Shown: in pieces, positions 47,412-59,181 of the stretch
Layout: the number at the start of each line of letters is the position of its first letter
Numbering within the stretch: the stretch's first letter is position 1
Assembly: GCA_030770535.1 (NCBI GenBank)
Contig: JASVEC010000039.1
Coordinates: forward strand, 124,001 to 188,000
DNA from: Batkoa obscura
Taxonomy: Eukaryota > Entomophthoromycota > Entomophthoromycetes > Entomophthorales > Batkoaceae
DNA: 64,000 nt
Direction: 5' to 3'
Made by a program: the position numbers and the translations under genes
Notes under the pieces: generated by a model
What the model was told of the DNA's origin: nothing
Database searches by the model: none
What the model saw: the letters and a program-made list of their open reading frames with translations, nothing else

Positions 47412-48886
47412 TTATACTTTTTTTTTAATACTTTTCTTAATCTTTTCTTGATTCCCTTGTTTCTCTAACTTCTTCTCCCCTTTTATGTTGACTTTTTTAT
47501 CATTTAAATTACTACTGGATCGACTTGCCATGGTGTAAATTAAAGTACCTGAAAAAGCAAGAATAGTACCCAATATAAAATTCAAACTTACATTTTGATT
47601 AAAATATAAAACAGAAAATACGATTGAAATCATTTTACGCATAGTTAAAACTAAATTTAAAGTTAAAGCTGTACTCATAGAAGACAGTTTTTGTACACCA
47701 GAAACACAAAAGTATCTATTAAATTTAAAAAAATGAATCGATTTCTATAATAAAACAATAATAACTTACTGAGTACCAACATTCAATGCTAAATAGAATA
47801 TTAATTTTGGTACATGAAGAATATTCCATTGATTTAATAAATTAGCAATAGTACCATTAAAAGGTAAATTATCTGATGTTAAATAAGAATTCCATTGTGT
47901 TAATATATCTTTAGAAAATAATAAAAAGATTGGTAACGAAAGTGCGTGCTATTTAAAAATTATAAAGTATTAATTAGAAATATTATTAAAATTAAAACAG
48001 ATAAATTACTGTATAAAACAAGCCTTCTCTCCAATGTTTTCCATACTTTTTATAAGTGACTTCTTGGATGATACCTTTATTTGAAAGGAATTGTTGTTAA
48101 TCTATTTTAGTTAAATTGATAAATAATTAATCTACCTAACAAAGAAGCTAAAAATAAACCTAAAGTTAAAATACCAATCCCAATAACTTGTTGAGAAAAG
48201 GTAGAATTAATTTCTTTTTGCTATTAAAAATAAATAAATAAATAAATAAAATAACGTTGAAAATAAAACTAAAGTTTTTACCTTTGTATCCACACTACTC
48301 AAAGTGGTAATAATAATACCAGCCGTAACAATCAAAATCGAAAATATTTGACTTAGTTTATATCTAAAAAAAAGAATATATCATCAAATTCCATTTTATA
48401 TAAAAAAAAAACATTTATCATTACCTTTTCTTTAACAAAACAACACCCATCAGCATATTGGTAATCAAACTACCGGATCGAAAAATAATATGTAAACTCA
48501 TTGGAATATCATATGCAAAAGCAATATTATTAATTTGAGAAGAAGAAAAAAACAATACTACCATTATACACCAAATATATAATGGTATTTTTCGTTCTTT
48601 TAATTTTGGTATTCCACTATTACTTAAAGTCATATTATTTAATAAACCTTCTGTGGCTACTAATAAAAATTGAGCAAAGGTAATAAGATTGCCTAAAAGG
48701 GATAATAAAATAAGTTTGATTAAAAGAATAGAAATAGAGGAAGATACAAAACTTACCTGAACTTGGTGCATCTCGTACAATCATTTCTAATGCATAAGCA
48801 TTGCTACAACAACCTCCAATGATAAATGATAAAGTATAGATCCAAGAACTCAAAGTGGTAGTGGCTATATTAGATGAAATAGACAT
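47412..48886 (-). CDS. UDP-GlcNAc/nucleotide-sugar transporter (SLC35B4/Yea4 type)
   Basis: A spliced multi-pass protein of some 370 residues in about six exons. N-terminal helix YTLSFIIGGCCSNAYALEMI is the SLC35B4/Yea4 start. Then RKIPLYIWCIMVVLFFSSSQ, the family motif SLHIIFRSGSLITNMLMGVV with following KKRY, and the last helices LTLNLVLTMRKMISIVFSVL and LNFILGTILAFSGTLIYT. Yea4 carries UDP-GlcNAc into the ER for chitin and glycan synthesis; SLC35B4 also takes UDP-Xyl. The C-terminal tail is strongly lysine-rich (KKSIKKKV), resembling a di-lysine ER-retrieval end (KKxx-like). Exon ends were not all fixed. Confidence 0.86.
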
Positions 48887-49701
48887 TTTTTATATTATTA
48901 GTAGTGTAATATTATAACAGTTTAAAAATGATAAAAATAAATGATATGAGTTTTTTAATTATTTATAGTTTATGTTGTTCAATTTATTCTTAAGTACTGT
49001 TGTCGCAGTATAATTAGTTAGTTGAAGCAGTTATTAATTTTTTTTTAATACTCAATTTTTAATCATTCATGTAAATTTTTCTTAATGTAATTATCGGCTT
49101 AATTTTTTACAAATTCATTATCATTAAAACTTTATAGTTGAGTTAAGAGCTCTAGAAATTTAAGTTAGATTTAATTTTAGAATCCCCTTCCCTTGGATTT
49201 AGAAATATTTTACTAAAAGGTCAAAACTAGAACGTTTTAAACAGCTTCGTTATCTTTTGTAGCCTTGCTAGAACTTGAATTTGAGCTTGAAACTAAAAGG
49301 TGCTCGTGATCATCGGCTTAATTTTTGGATTGTTGACCACTTTTTCATAGGTAACAACGGATAAACTTTTTTGGGATAAATTTATAACAAAGGTTAATAG
49401 CGATTTGAAATCAAAATATCAAAGTTTAAGAGTTTATAAAATAAAAAAGTAAAACATTATAAAATGGAGTTGGATTTATCAGATATAGTTACTTAATAGA
49501 CTGATAGAGCTTCAGTAATAATTTTACTATCAGCTTTCCATTTATTGATTGGTATAAATGTATACGATGAGAGAGAAACTTCTGTATAAAAATATAAAAA
49601 ATATAAAAAATATAAAAATACAGATACAAAAAAACAAAAAACAGAACACACACATTAAGTAATAATATGTATTGATTCTAAATAATACTAACAAAATTTA
49701 T
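48887..49701. other. intergenic, short direct repeat
   Basis: 800 bp without a gene. ATCGGCTTAATTTTT occurs at about 49093-49107 and again at 49312-49326 in the same orientation. No element ends could be defined. Confidence 0.4.
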
Positions 49702-50177
49702 TTACAAAATCAATGATTTTAAATCCCTATTCCTTCTTAAACAAAGTGGTACTTTAACATCATTTTCATCAATATTCCCTTTTTTAAGTTCATAAAGTCT
49801 TAGTTTACTATTATCTATCTCAGTCACACTACCATCTTTAACATCCTCTCTCACTCCATTATCACTAGTATCTTCCACTTTAATAACAATTTGACTATTA
49901 CTACTATTGTTACTATTACTCCCTTTATCATCAACTATAGCATTGCTATTACTTAAAGACTCACTATTTTTATTCGAATTCCCTGAAAATAAAGTCGAAG
50001 AATTTAAAGAAGTTGAAAAATAAGGGGTTAGATTACTATTCATATAACTTTTATCTGGTTGGTTATTTTCTTCATCTTTTAATGGGTATAACACATAATT
50101 CATCGTATTTAAAGTATTATTAGGATGACTATTTATATCATTTATTGTAGTCATACTCATTCTCATAGTTGGACTTC

Positions 50178-50213
<36 letters not shown>

Positions 50214-51279
50214 AAAATAAACTATTATTATCATTTATTCCACCTTTATCTTCACTTGTCTCATTTTTGTTTTTAAATAATAGATCTTTAGCAGTTGGAT
50301 CTAAAAGAAAGAAAAAGAAAGCATTTAAAAATCCAGCCGAATAAGGAATAATATAAAAAAGATATAAAGGTATTAAAGTACGTATACCAGTATATATAAA
50401 ATAAGTATTGATTAATATATAAAAAGATTGAGTAAATAAGGGGATGATGGGGTAGATTAAGATACGTTTAGTAATAAATTGAATTTTGTTAACTAATTCA
50501 ATACTAGCTGTAGAAATCTCCGATGGTCGTCGTCGATGAGCTCGATAATTACTAGTTAATGTTGGGTATTCTGGATTCGGTGTTGGAAGTAAAGAATCTT
50601 CATTGAAATATTTTGAAGTTGGATTATTATTACTATTTAAAATTTTTTTACTTTTTGTATTCATTTTATAATAAATGTAAATACTAACTGTAACACAGTA
50701 GAAAAATAACAAATATTCCCAGTTGCCAATGGTAAGCCATAGCATAACAATATTAATAATTGAACTATCAAATAAATGAAATAAGACACAAGATTGATTT
50801 AAGATGGAAATAAGGTAAGGGGGTAAAGAAAGTAAGAGAGAGATTAAAAATAAAATGGATATAAATAAGAATTCATTTAATATTAGTTTCTTCAAATTAA
50901 ATAAAAGCTTATTGCAATTATTTAAAAGAGTTAGATGTAAATTTAATAATATTGAACTTGATAATAAGACATAAAATAAATTTAAACTATAAGTTAAATA
51001 AGTTAAGGTGGAACAATACATATAATTATCATCAACATTGAAATAAGATATTATACTGAATAAGATATCACTTAATGCTATCCATAAATTAATTTTAACA
51101 TGATATAATTCTCCACTTTTATGTTTTCTATATCGACTTAATACTATAATAAAGAACATAATAGTAGCTGATAATAAAGATATACTATTAGTTATTAAGA
51201 TTGCTAAATTTAAATTATCAAAATCATTTTCTGTTATTGTTGAATCATATTGTATTTTTAATGGTGTATCCGATTCCAT
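49702..51279 (-). CDS. seven-transmembrane receptor-like protein (GPCR)
   Basis: Single exon of 525 residues. Hydrophobic helices fall at about 28-48, 64-80, 91-118, 136-160, 172-203 and, after a 60-residue cytoplasmic loop, about 275-300 and 308-330, giving seven passes with a short outside N-terminus. The long third loop and a 190-residue Ser/Asn-rich tail are typical of fungal G-protein coupled receptors (Git3/cAMP-receptor-like group). Motifs seen: KINLWIALSDILFSIISYF in helix 2 and FNAFFFFLLDPTAKDLLF at helix 7. A run of about 13 Asn (50173-50212) lies in the tail. Ligand and exact class are unknown; other 7TM families cannot be ruled out. Confidence 0.7.
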
Positions 51280-52582
51280 ATTGTTAATAGAGGAAGATAA
51301 TTAAATAAAAAAACAAACTTTATAAATAATGATAACAATCTTTTTAATTAAGATATTTATAATTGAAAATTTTTAAGCATTGTAGTTTTAGTTTTACTTA
51401 ATAAAGTTAATTTTAATTTCAACATTTAGTTGATCAAATGTGCTTATTAAAAATGAAAGCCAAATTTCTATATTTAGTACATTGGTTAATTAAGATTAAA
51501 CTTTAAACTAGTTGAATATTTGATTTCAGATTTGGCTTCATTTTATTGAAATTTCAATAATAGCTTTAACACTGCATTATGGTAATTATTTATAAAAAGC
51601 ATAAACCATTCTTTAGCATGTAAATAAAAGTAAAAACAGATAAAAAATTGTTTTTTACTCCAGGATTTGTCTAACATTTGTTTTGAAAATTCTACCTTGC
51701 ATAAATAATTAACAATTAAATGAAACAAATCTAACATCTTACCAGATAATAAAACTGCCGAAGTCCTTATAAAAGTTTCACATGAGTAGAAATTAATTTG
51801 ATACATATTCCAGCTCTTTTGTGATATTATTGACTTTTCATTTGAGAAAAAAAATTGAGTCAAAAAATCATCAAAATACAAAACTGGCCTCAAAAAATCG
51901 ACTATATTAAGAATTTAATTATAAAAGTTAACGCTAAAAAAGTTTTAAGGGAAGCGCAACATCCATAAAATAGTTCATTACCACTTCGGGCAATTTGATC
52001 ACTATTTTCGGCTTTATATCCCTATTTGATCCATTATTATGAATGTAAAATGTAAAAATTCTAATAACATTTTTCTAAGCTAATAATTTATATTTATTAT
52101 TACAATTGAGTTTATGATCTTTGGTAATGGATAGATATTCCCTTTTTAATCTTATCATTTTTTTCAAACTTTCATGTTGCCAGGCTTTTTTAAAATACAT
52201 TTTTCAATTACATCAAACTATTATCATAACATGGTCCTTCTTTATTCTCCAAATTAGTTCTTTCTTTGATTGAAAGAATCTTCTTAAAAACCTCGTTTTT
52301 GGAAGTCTCCGAGATATCCAAATAATAACTAATATTCCATCTTTTAATTTATACTAATTATCTTATATTTTAAAAACTCCATTATTCACTGCAAATATTA
52401 TTTAGACTTATTTTTAGCAAACCGCTTACCCATATATTTTCAAGAATTTTAAAAAAATACTACAAAAAATAATGCAACACATTCACTAACATCACTCAAC
52501 GCTACTTCTATTATATAAATAAAACCACTCTAGTAATACCTCCTTATCCACCAATTCAATAAAACTTAAAAATTCATTTTTA
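51280..52582. other. intergenic with one unexplained open frame
   Basis: 1.3 kb between the receptor 5' end and the SEC16 3' end (both minus). Apart from the 116-codon frame at 51543-51893 nothing was recognised. Confidence 0.4.
51543..51893 (-). CDS. possible orphan ORF, 116 aa
   Basis: Not recognised. The frame starts MRPVLYFDDFLTQFFFSNEK and ends HNAVLKLLLKFQ, with several Cys and aromatic residues (FFICFYFYLHAKEWFMLFIN). A stop-free run of 116 codons is unexpected in DNA this A/T-rich and the local GC is a little higher than the flanks. It may be a small gene, a remnant of one, or part of a spliced gene. The high Phe/Ile content is partly what A/T-rich chance frames look like. Confidence 0.3.
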   Translation of the reverse strand: MRPVLYFDDFLTQFFFSNEKSIISQKSWNMYQINFYSCETFIRTSAVLLSGKMLDLFHLIVNYLCKVEFSKQMLDKSWSKKQFFICFYFYLHAKEWFMLFINNYHNAVLKLLLKFQ

Positions 52583-55500
52583 TTATTGATTAAAAATATC
52601 AACATATCTGCCCTTTCCTTTACCCACATTCCTTTTACTTCTTGGATTACTCTTACCCATACCAATGGGTGGTGTACTAGCACCTGAAGGTGGACCTGAC
52701 GCATAGGGGGTACTAGTTTGCGAATTAACTTCGGATCCAAATGGACTTGGGTTAAACGAGCCTGAATTCTCACTTTGTGTTTTAGGTGTATTTTTTGGTG
52801 GTGGTGGTGGTGGTAAAGATGGAGTTGAGGCACTATCACCTGCTGCCTATTAAAAAATAAAATTAGTTAAATATTGATTTTAATAAAAAAAAATCCAAGT
52901 ATATTTTAATTTAACAATAGTTACCTTATTAACCCATCTTTTTTGCACTTCGTCATAATAAAAGCTATTTTCTTCACCTAATTTAGCTTTATATATTGTT
53001 TTACCATCTTTAGATTGTGTTGTATTTCCACCTGAAAAGAAGGAAAAGAAGCCTCCAAGTAAACTTTTAGAATGACCATGATCTAATAAATATTATTGAT
53101 TAAAAATAAATTATTACTTATCTATTTAACTTACTTGAGGCTTTCGTTTTACTTTTATCTTCTTCTTTATCTACATTTGAAGTTGTATTTGTATTTGCGT
53201 TCATATTTATATCATTACTAATCATTCCGCTCTTCTTAACCATCTTTGAATTTCCCAATCCTAACTCATTCTCCTCTTTATCATAAGTTTCATTGATTTG
53301 AGTTTTTAATGGGGATGCTGTGGCTGGCTGATAAGTATTTTCACTTAATGTTACTGGGTTATATAATTTGTTATCAAATGGAGAAAACAAACCATCATTA
53401 TTAACTGTATTTTCATTTGAATTTAATGTACTTGAATTATTCATTGAATAATCAAATGGCGATTTCATTAAATTTGGAGAAGCTGATCTTCTACCGGATA
53501 AATCTTCATTCATTAATTGATTTCTATAAAAATCGGGTAAAACTTCATTAGAATTGGATCGTCGTACTAAATTTGGTTGCATTGAAAACGGATTTGCTTG
53601 AGGATTAAATAAAGGTCCATTTCTAAATACTGTTGGCCCTGCTTGTATTTCAAATTTACTCTTAACTTGATTATCTTCTTCTGTCATCTCATCTCCCATA
53701 ACCAATTGATTAATTTTACCTTCTACTACACTCATGAACGAATTTAAGGTGGGTTTCTTAGGTATCCATTTGGAATCAAAGCTTCTAAAATAAATATTAA
53801 AATAAATAACTAATACTATTTGCTAATAATTTACTTTTGTCCTAAATAATTTTGGATTCTATCTTTAATAGTAGCTGTTTGGGTTAAAAGAATAGGGTGT
53901 AAATATTGTACTGGAGCCTGAGATTGTGTTGGTAATTCCAAAATATAATTACAATATCTAATAAAAATAAACTAATTTATACTTCAATTAGAACAATAAT
54001 ATAAATAAATTACTCTAAAGCAGCTTCAGTCTCCCCATAATCTAACAAAGTAATTGCTCGATATAATTTAAATGCTTGGAAAAAATTCAATGAATCAAGT
54101 CTAGTAGTATTAGCACTATTAAGTCTTAAAGCAAACTCATAAATTTCCGTTAACAAAAAGGCATTGGTATTCATAAATTGATTTGGATGAACTATAGCAC
54201 CTAACATCATCATTCTTAAACCTACAGTATCAAAACCTCCTTGAACAGCCATTGTTGGAGCTAATAAATAACAAAAATGAGCAGCAGCTAATAAATCTTT
54301 TTGTCTCAATTCATCTCCTAAAGTACATAAAGCAATAGCATCACCTGGTGTACGATTAGAAAAGATCATAACTAATTTTTCAATCCAAGGACTAGTTTGA
54401 TGATCTTCTAAAATTCGATTATTATCTTTAACTGCACTCTTTCCTAAACCTGAAAATAAACTATATAACATAGCCATTGAATCATTCTCATTGGAGTTGG
54501 ATATTAAAATTTCACTTTTTACAAAAGATTGAACTACTTCTTGCCATGTATCTTTACCAGCACAACTAGCAATAATTAAAGCATGTCCCCAATTTCGGTG
54601 ACCCATAGCTAATTCAGCTGCTTCTTTTCTTTTACCTTGTAATAAAAGTTGTTTTATTTGTGGAGTAATATATTTTATAGTTTCTGTTGTTCCATTTTCA
54701 TTCAATTCATCATTATTATTATTATTATTCTTTTTAGTTATATATAAACATAGCATATCTCTAATTTGTTCATTAATACCATCAATTTTACCTGAATTTA
54801 ATAACAAAACGTTAATTAATTTCCATAATATAATAATCCCTAATTGATTTTGTTTTTCAATTCCTTCATTGAAATGCAATAACTCGGATTCTAATTGATT
54901 GACTTTTAAATCAACTAATTTTTTAACATTTTCAATTTCCCAATTAACTGTTTTTGCTGAATTATCAATTAGAGGTTTATAATTATCTCCATTCTTTTCT
55001 AATATTGGTATTCCATTAATATCTTTTAATTTTGAAATTGTTATATTTGTAGGACATAAATTAATCATTTTATCATTTAAATTACTATTAAATGTTTCAA
55101 CAACTTTGGGAAACATACTAATAACTTTACCCCCAAATCCAAAACTAAATAAAGCATGTGCTTTACGTCCATGTCTTTCATCATTTCCTTCTAAATTTAA
55201 ATCTTGATTATTTATTAATAATGAAGGTGATAAAGAGTCTTCATCATGTGGTGTTGATGGTAATGGAATATTCTCTGGATTTAATGCTACTTCATTAATA
55301 TTAATATTAAATTCATTATATGCATTTTGATGTGTAAATGTTGTATTTTTATTGGCTCCAATATTTTCTAAAATAAGATCATCAAGGTCATTATGTGTAT
55401 TATCAATTTCATTTGATTGTGCATTATATTGATTATATGAAATATCATTCCCCTTTTGATACATAAAGCTATCTTTTTCGGATGAATAATTATTGGTAAT

Positions 55501-57903
55501 TTCACGGGATGACTGTAACTCACTCATACTTGGTTGTATGTTTGTATAGTTATGTTCATTCAATTCATTTACCTTGTTTTCATTTAAATCTACTTCATTT
55601 ATTGCATTTGTTTTATTATTTAAATAATAATTTGGTAGTGTTGTTTCTGATTCAATTGTAGTAGTTTCTGTTTGATCAATATAAACATCTTGATTATAAT
55701 AATTAAATTCAGATTGCAATTTTTGGGTATTAATATTAAATACAGTTGGTGAAGCTTCAGCTTGAAATTCAGTAGTTTCTGTATTAATTGATGGTATAAT
55801 TGGTATAATATCTTGAGTTTCTGTTGGAATTGTTTGGTCATATTGATATTCATTATAATTTAAAGCTTGTGATTCAAATACAGTAGAATATTTGTTGGTT
55901 GGTGGTTGTTGTAATGTATCATTATAATTGTAAGTTGAATTATCTACAGTAACTGAATTTACATTTTCACTTTGATTTGGATATTGATTGTAATCAGTTA
56001 CATTATTTTCATTACCTGAATAATCCATATTATATTCTTCTGTTTGTGGTATTTGTTGCTCTCCTGAATTATATTCTGGGTAATATTGATTATAACCTTC
56101 TACAGTTTGATTATAACTTTCAGTAATTTGATCGTAATTTTCATAATAATAATTATAATCTGGATTATAACCTTCATTTCCATATTCATTAATATAAGTA
56201 TTTGGATTATACTGATATCCTTGATCGTAATATTGTTGATCGTTTTGATTAGGGTACATTGAGTTATCTTGGCCTTCAGTTGTCTGATAAGCATTGTTAA
56301 CATAATAATTAGGATCGTATTCTTGCTTAGTATATTCTGTATTCTGGTAATAAGCTTGTTGATCTAAATTAGGGTCAACTTGTTGTTCTCCTTGAGGTGG
56401 ATAGGATGAATTATAATACGCTTGATCATAAGAGTTATGATCATATTGATTAGAACCGTCTTGATTCTGATATCCTGCTTGATTAGTTTGATCATAATAG
56501 TTATGATATTCATTTATATTTTCATTATTATATTGATAGTTTCCTTCATTATATTGTTCTAAATTATTATTCACATCCGCTTGATTTGTTTGACTATAAT
56601 CATAATAATTATCATTTGAATTAACATTAGTTGAATCATGGTTATTTTGCTGAATTGTTTGTGGTTGAGTTGTATCAAAAAAGTTTCCATCTGAAGTTTT
56701 ATCATTGAATGTTTCCTGTAAGAAATTAGTAGAAGAATCTTGAATAAAATCGTTGGTTTGATTAGTAGCTAATATATCAGTTGTTTTAAATTCATTTTGA
56801 ACTAAAGGTTGAACTAAAGGTTGAGCTGAAGGTTGAGTTATTGTATCAAAAAAATTAGCAGAAGGATCCAATTCATTTGTTGTATTTTGATTAAAGAAAT
56901 CAAACCCATCATCTTCATTAGTTGTTGTATTATTAAAAAAATCGAACCCATCATTTTTAAAAGCTGTAGTATCTTCTTTTGGATTTACTTCAATAGAACC
57001 ATCATTTTCGCTTTCAATTAATTCTTCTATATTCTTCTCCAACTCTGAATCAACTTTATCGTTTCCATCAAGCTGAGTTACTGTTTCCTTTTGTTCAGTT
57101 TCACTCGTTATAATTTCAGGTCCTAAAAACTTTTCAAGTTCATTTTTCAATTGAGTTTGCATAACTGAATTTCCTTCAACTTGAGCTTCACTTTCTTCAG
57201 CTAACCCTATATTATCTGAATTAACACCAGTTAAATTTAAATCGGATTTAGTCGCTTCAGGGTTATTATTTAAACCATTATATTCATCAAAAAAGGGAAC
57301 TTCTTCATTCTCTTTTTCTTCTTCAAGATTATCTAAAATCACTTTTAGATTATCGATTTTTTCTTCTAAATCTAACTCAACTTCATTCGCTTTATTTAGA
57401 TTATCAAAAATGTTTGTTGAATCTTGATTTTCGTTTATATTTAATGGCTTCCTATTATCCAATTCAGCCCCTTCAGCTTCCTCTTGTGGGACTAAGGTTA
57501 GTGCATCTAAATTTTCACCAACTTTTGAAATATCTTCTAAATCAGTTTCCTTTTCAGAAAATTCTAAGTTTAATGCTTCCTTTTGATTATCATCAACTTT
57601 ATTACTCTCAGAGTTATCAACTTGATTATGAACTACATCATCATCTTTAGCTTCTTCGTTTACCTTTTCTTCAGGTGAAAATGGTAAGGCTGTATTAACC
57701 GCTTGTTCAAAAAAAATTGTATCTTCTTCATTTCCTCCACTGTTAAAAAAGCTAATATCTTTATTATCTAAAGGTTCCATTTTGTTTACTTGTTTTGTAT
57801 CCACTAATTCAGAAGTAAGGTCCCCAAAGATCTCTTTTAAATCATCATTTATAGTCTCTTTTTTTGGATTTGATATTGAATTTCTATTCTTTTTTTTGCC
57901 CAT
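52583..57903 (-). CDS. SEC16: COPII coat assembly protein Sec16
   Basis: Five exons (54014-57903, 53835-53957, 53135-53784, 52925-53082, 52583-52846) join in phase to 1,694 residues. Sec16 scaffolds COPII vesicle formation at ER exit sites. The first ~420 residues are acidic; about 430-700 is a Tyr/Asn/Gln-rich low-complexity tract (YYDQTNQAGYQNQDGSNQYD and the like). The conserved central domain begins near residue 915 at HGRKAHALFSFGFGGKVISM, and the ACE1-type helical unit includes QLLLQGKRKEAAELAMGHRN then WGHALIIASCAGKDTWQEVV. A KKNNNNNNDELN Asn run interrupts the domain. The C-terminus has a GGFFSFFSGGN segment, a poly-Pro run (SLPPPPPPKN) and a basic end (GKGKGRYVDIFNQ), as in fungal Sec16, where it binds Sec23/Sec12. 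Confidence 0.93.
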
Positions 57904-58039
57904 TATAACGTTCCTTGATCTGCTAATTTGGAATAGACTAAAAATATGGTTGTGTAAAATTGAAATGAAAAATTAATAATTGAAATTTTAGTGTCTTTTA
58001 ACCAAAATATTTAGTTTTGTTTTTGTTTTATGTGTTCAT

Positions 58040-58083
58040 ATTGGATTGGTGATAATATCAAATTATTGGCTCATGTTTATTGG
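58040..58083 (-). promoter_or_regulatory. four CCAAT boxes upstream of SEC16
   Basis: ATTGG at 58040-58044, 58045-58049 (tandem), 58065-58069 and 58079-58083 on plus, i.e. CCAAT toward SEC16, 137-180 bp upstream of its ATG. The densest CCAAT cluster in the window. Confidence 0.45.
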
Positions 58084-59070
58084 CTTATGATTTTGTAATA
58101 TTTGCTATTCTCAATTGCTTAAATAGGCAATAAATTGAGGATTATCGATGATAATTGATATTATAGTTATATAGAGCGGATTATTTAGGCATCTATTAAT
58201 TAGTAAGTTTTTATAAAGTACTAGACTATATACATGACAAAATTGTATAATTGATAAGTTTATAAAATTGGGTTGAAATTTAATCAATAGTTTTTAGTTT
58301 AAATTGACTTTAAATCTGGCTAAACAAATCAATTGATTTTTAACTATTTGATCGTTTCCTAAGCTTAAATTCTAAAAAAAATGTGGCTAAATTTTAAACA
58401 AAAGTGCACCCATCTTACTTATTTTCAAATGATAATCAAAAGAGATGTAAAGTATCATCGATAATTATTTCTAATGCCCCTTTTTTAACTCTCATACATT
58501 TAATATTATAGAGTGTACTTAATAAAAGGGTAGAGTCTTTATAAGAAGTTTTTTTGCATTTCAATTAAAGTAAACAATATTTTACCTATACATTGTCTAA
58601 GTATTATACTATCAGTTGTAGATATATATTAAATTATTATAATTTAGAGCTTATAATAAAGGCCTGACATCTATAAAGATTACTATATTTTCGTTTAATT
58701 ATGATTAAATTTACAGGTATTCTTAATTTAATGATTGCCATTATACACTTGAAATCGTAATTTACTTTAATGTTTAAAAATATACTTGAACAGTTTCACA
58801 AGTAAATAGGATAAAGAGTGTTATAGTAAGCTTGCAATTTATATTTAAAAAAATGAACTAGATATATTGAAAGCGTTTATTCTTAATATTAACATAAAAT
58901 TTAGTATTAATAAAAAACAAAAATAAAGTTTAAACCGAGCAATATTAAAAAGCCTTTGAGTTTAACCTGCTTATTAAGCCTATATTAAACTTCGTTTTTT
59001 TATTTGCTTTTTACATAAAACTTTTGATTAATAGACGTACTTGATTCCAATTATAGTTCTACTTTTTTTA

Positions 59071-59168
59071 TATGGGAATGTATTTTTTTAAAGAATTTTA
59101 CTAACAATTGTTCTACTCAAATAGCGCTTGAAATGGAAAAAGTGATGGAAAAAAAACCATCCCCATAT
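59071..59168 (+). mobile_element. MITE family A copy 11
   Basis: TATGGGAATGTATTTTTTTA on the left, core CTACTCAAATAGCGCTTGAAA, right end AAAACCATCCCCATA, TA flanks. It lies just downstream of the RING gene stop and probably inside its 3' UTR. Confidence 0.88.
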
Positions 59169-59181
59169 ATCAAAACTTTTC

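Larger units (their letters stand above)
57904..59181. other. intergenic: SEC16 promoter and one MITE
   Basis: Contains four CCAAT boxes near 58040-58083 and a family A MITE at 59071-59168, which ends 14 bp from the RING gene stop. No coding region. Confidence 0.55.

Noticed and set aside
52492-52839. 115-codon minus frame with a His-rich start
   Set aside because: It is a shadow of the last SEC16 exon, which in the correct frame reads the poly-Pro and basic C-terminus.
55620-57650. Several 60-78-codon frames on both strands within SEC16
   Set aside because: All lie inside the first SEC16 exon and arise from its low-complexity codon pattern.
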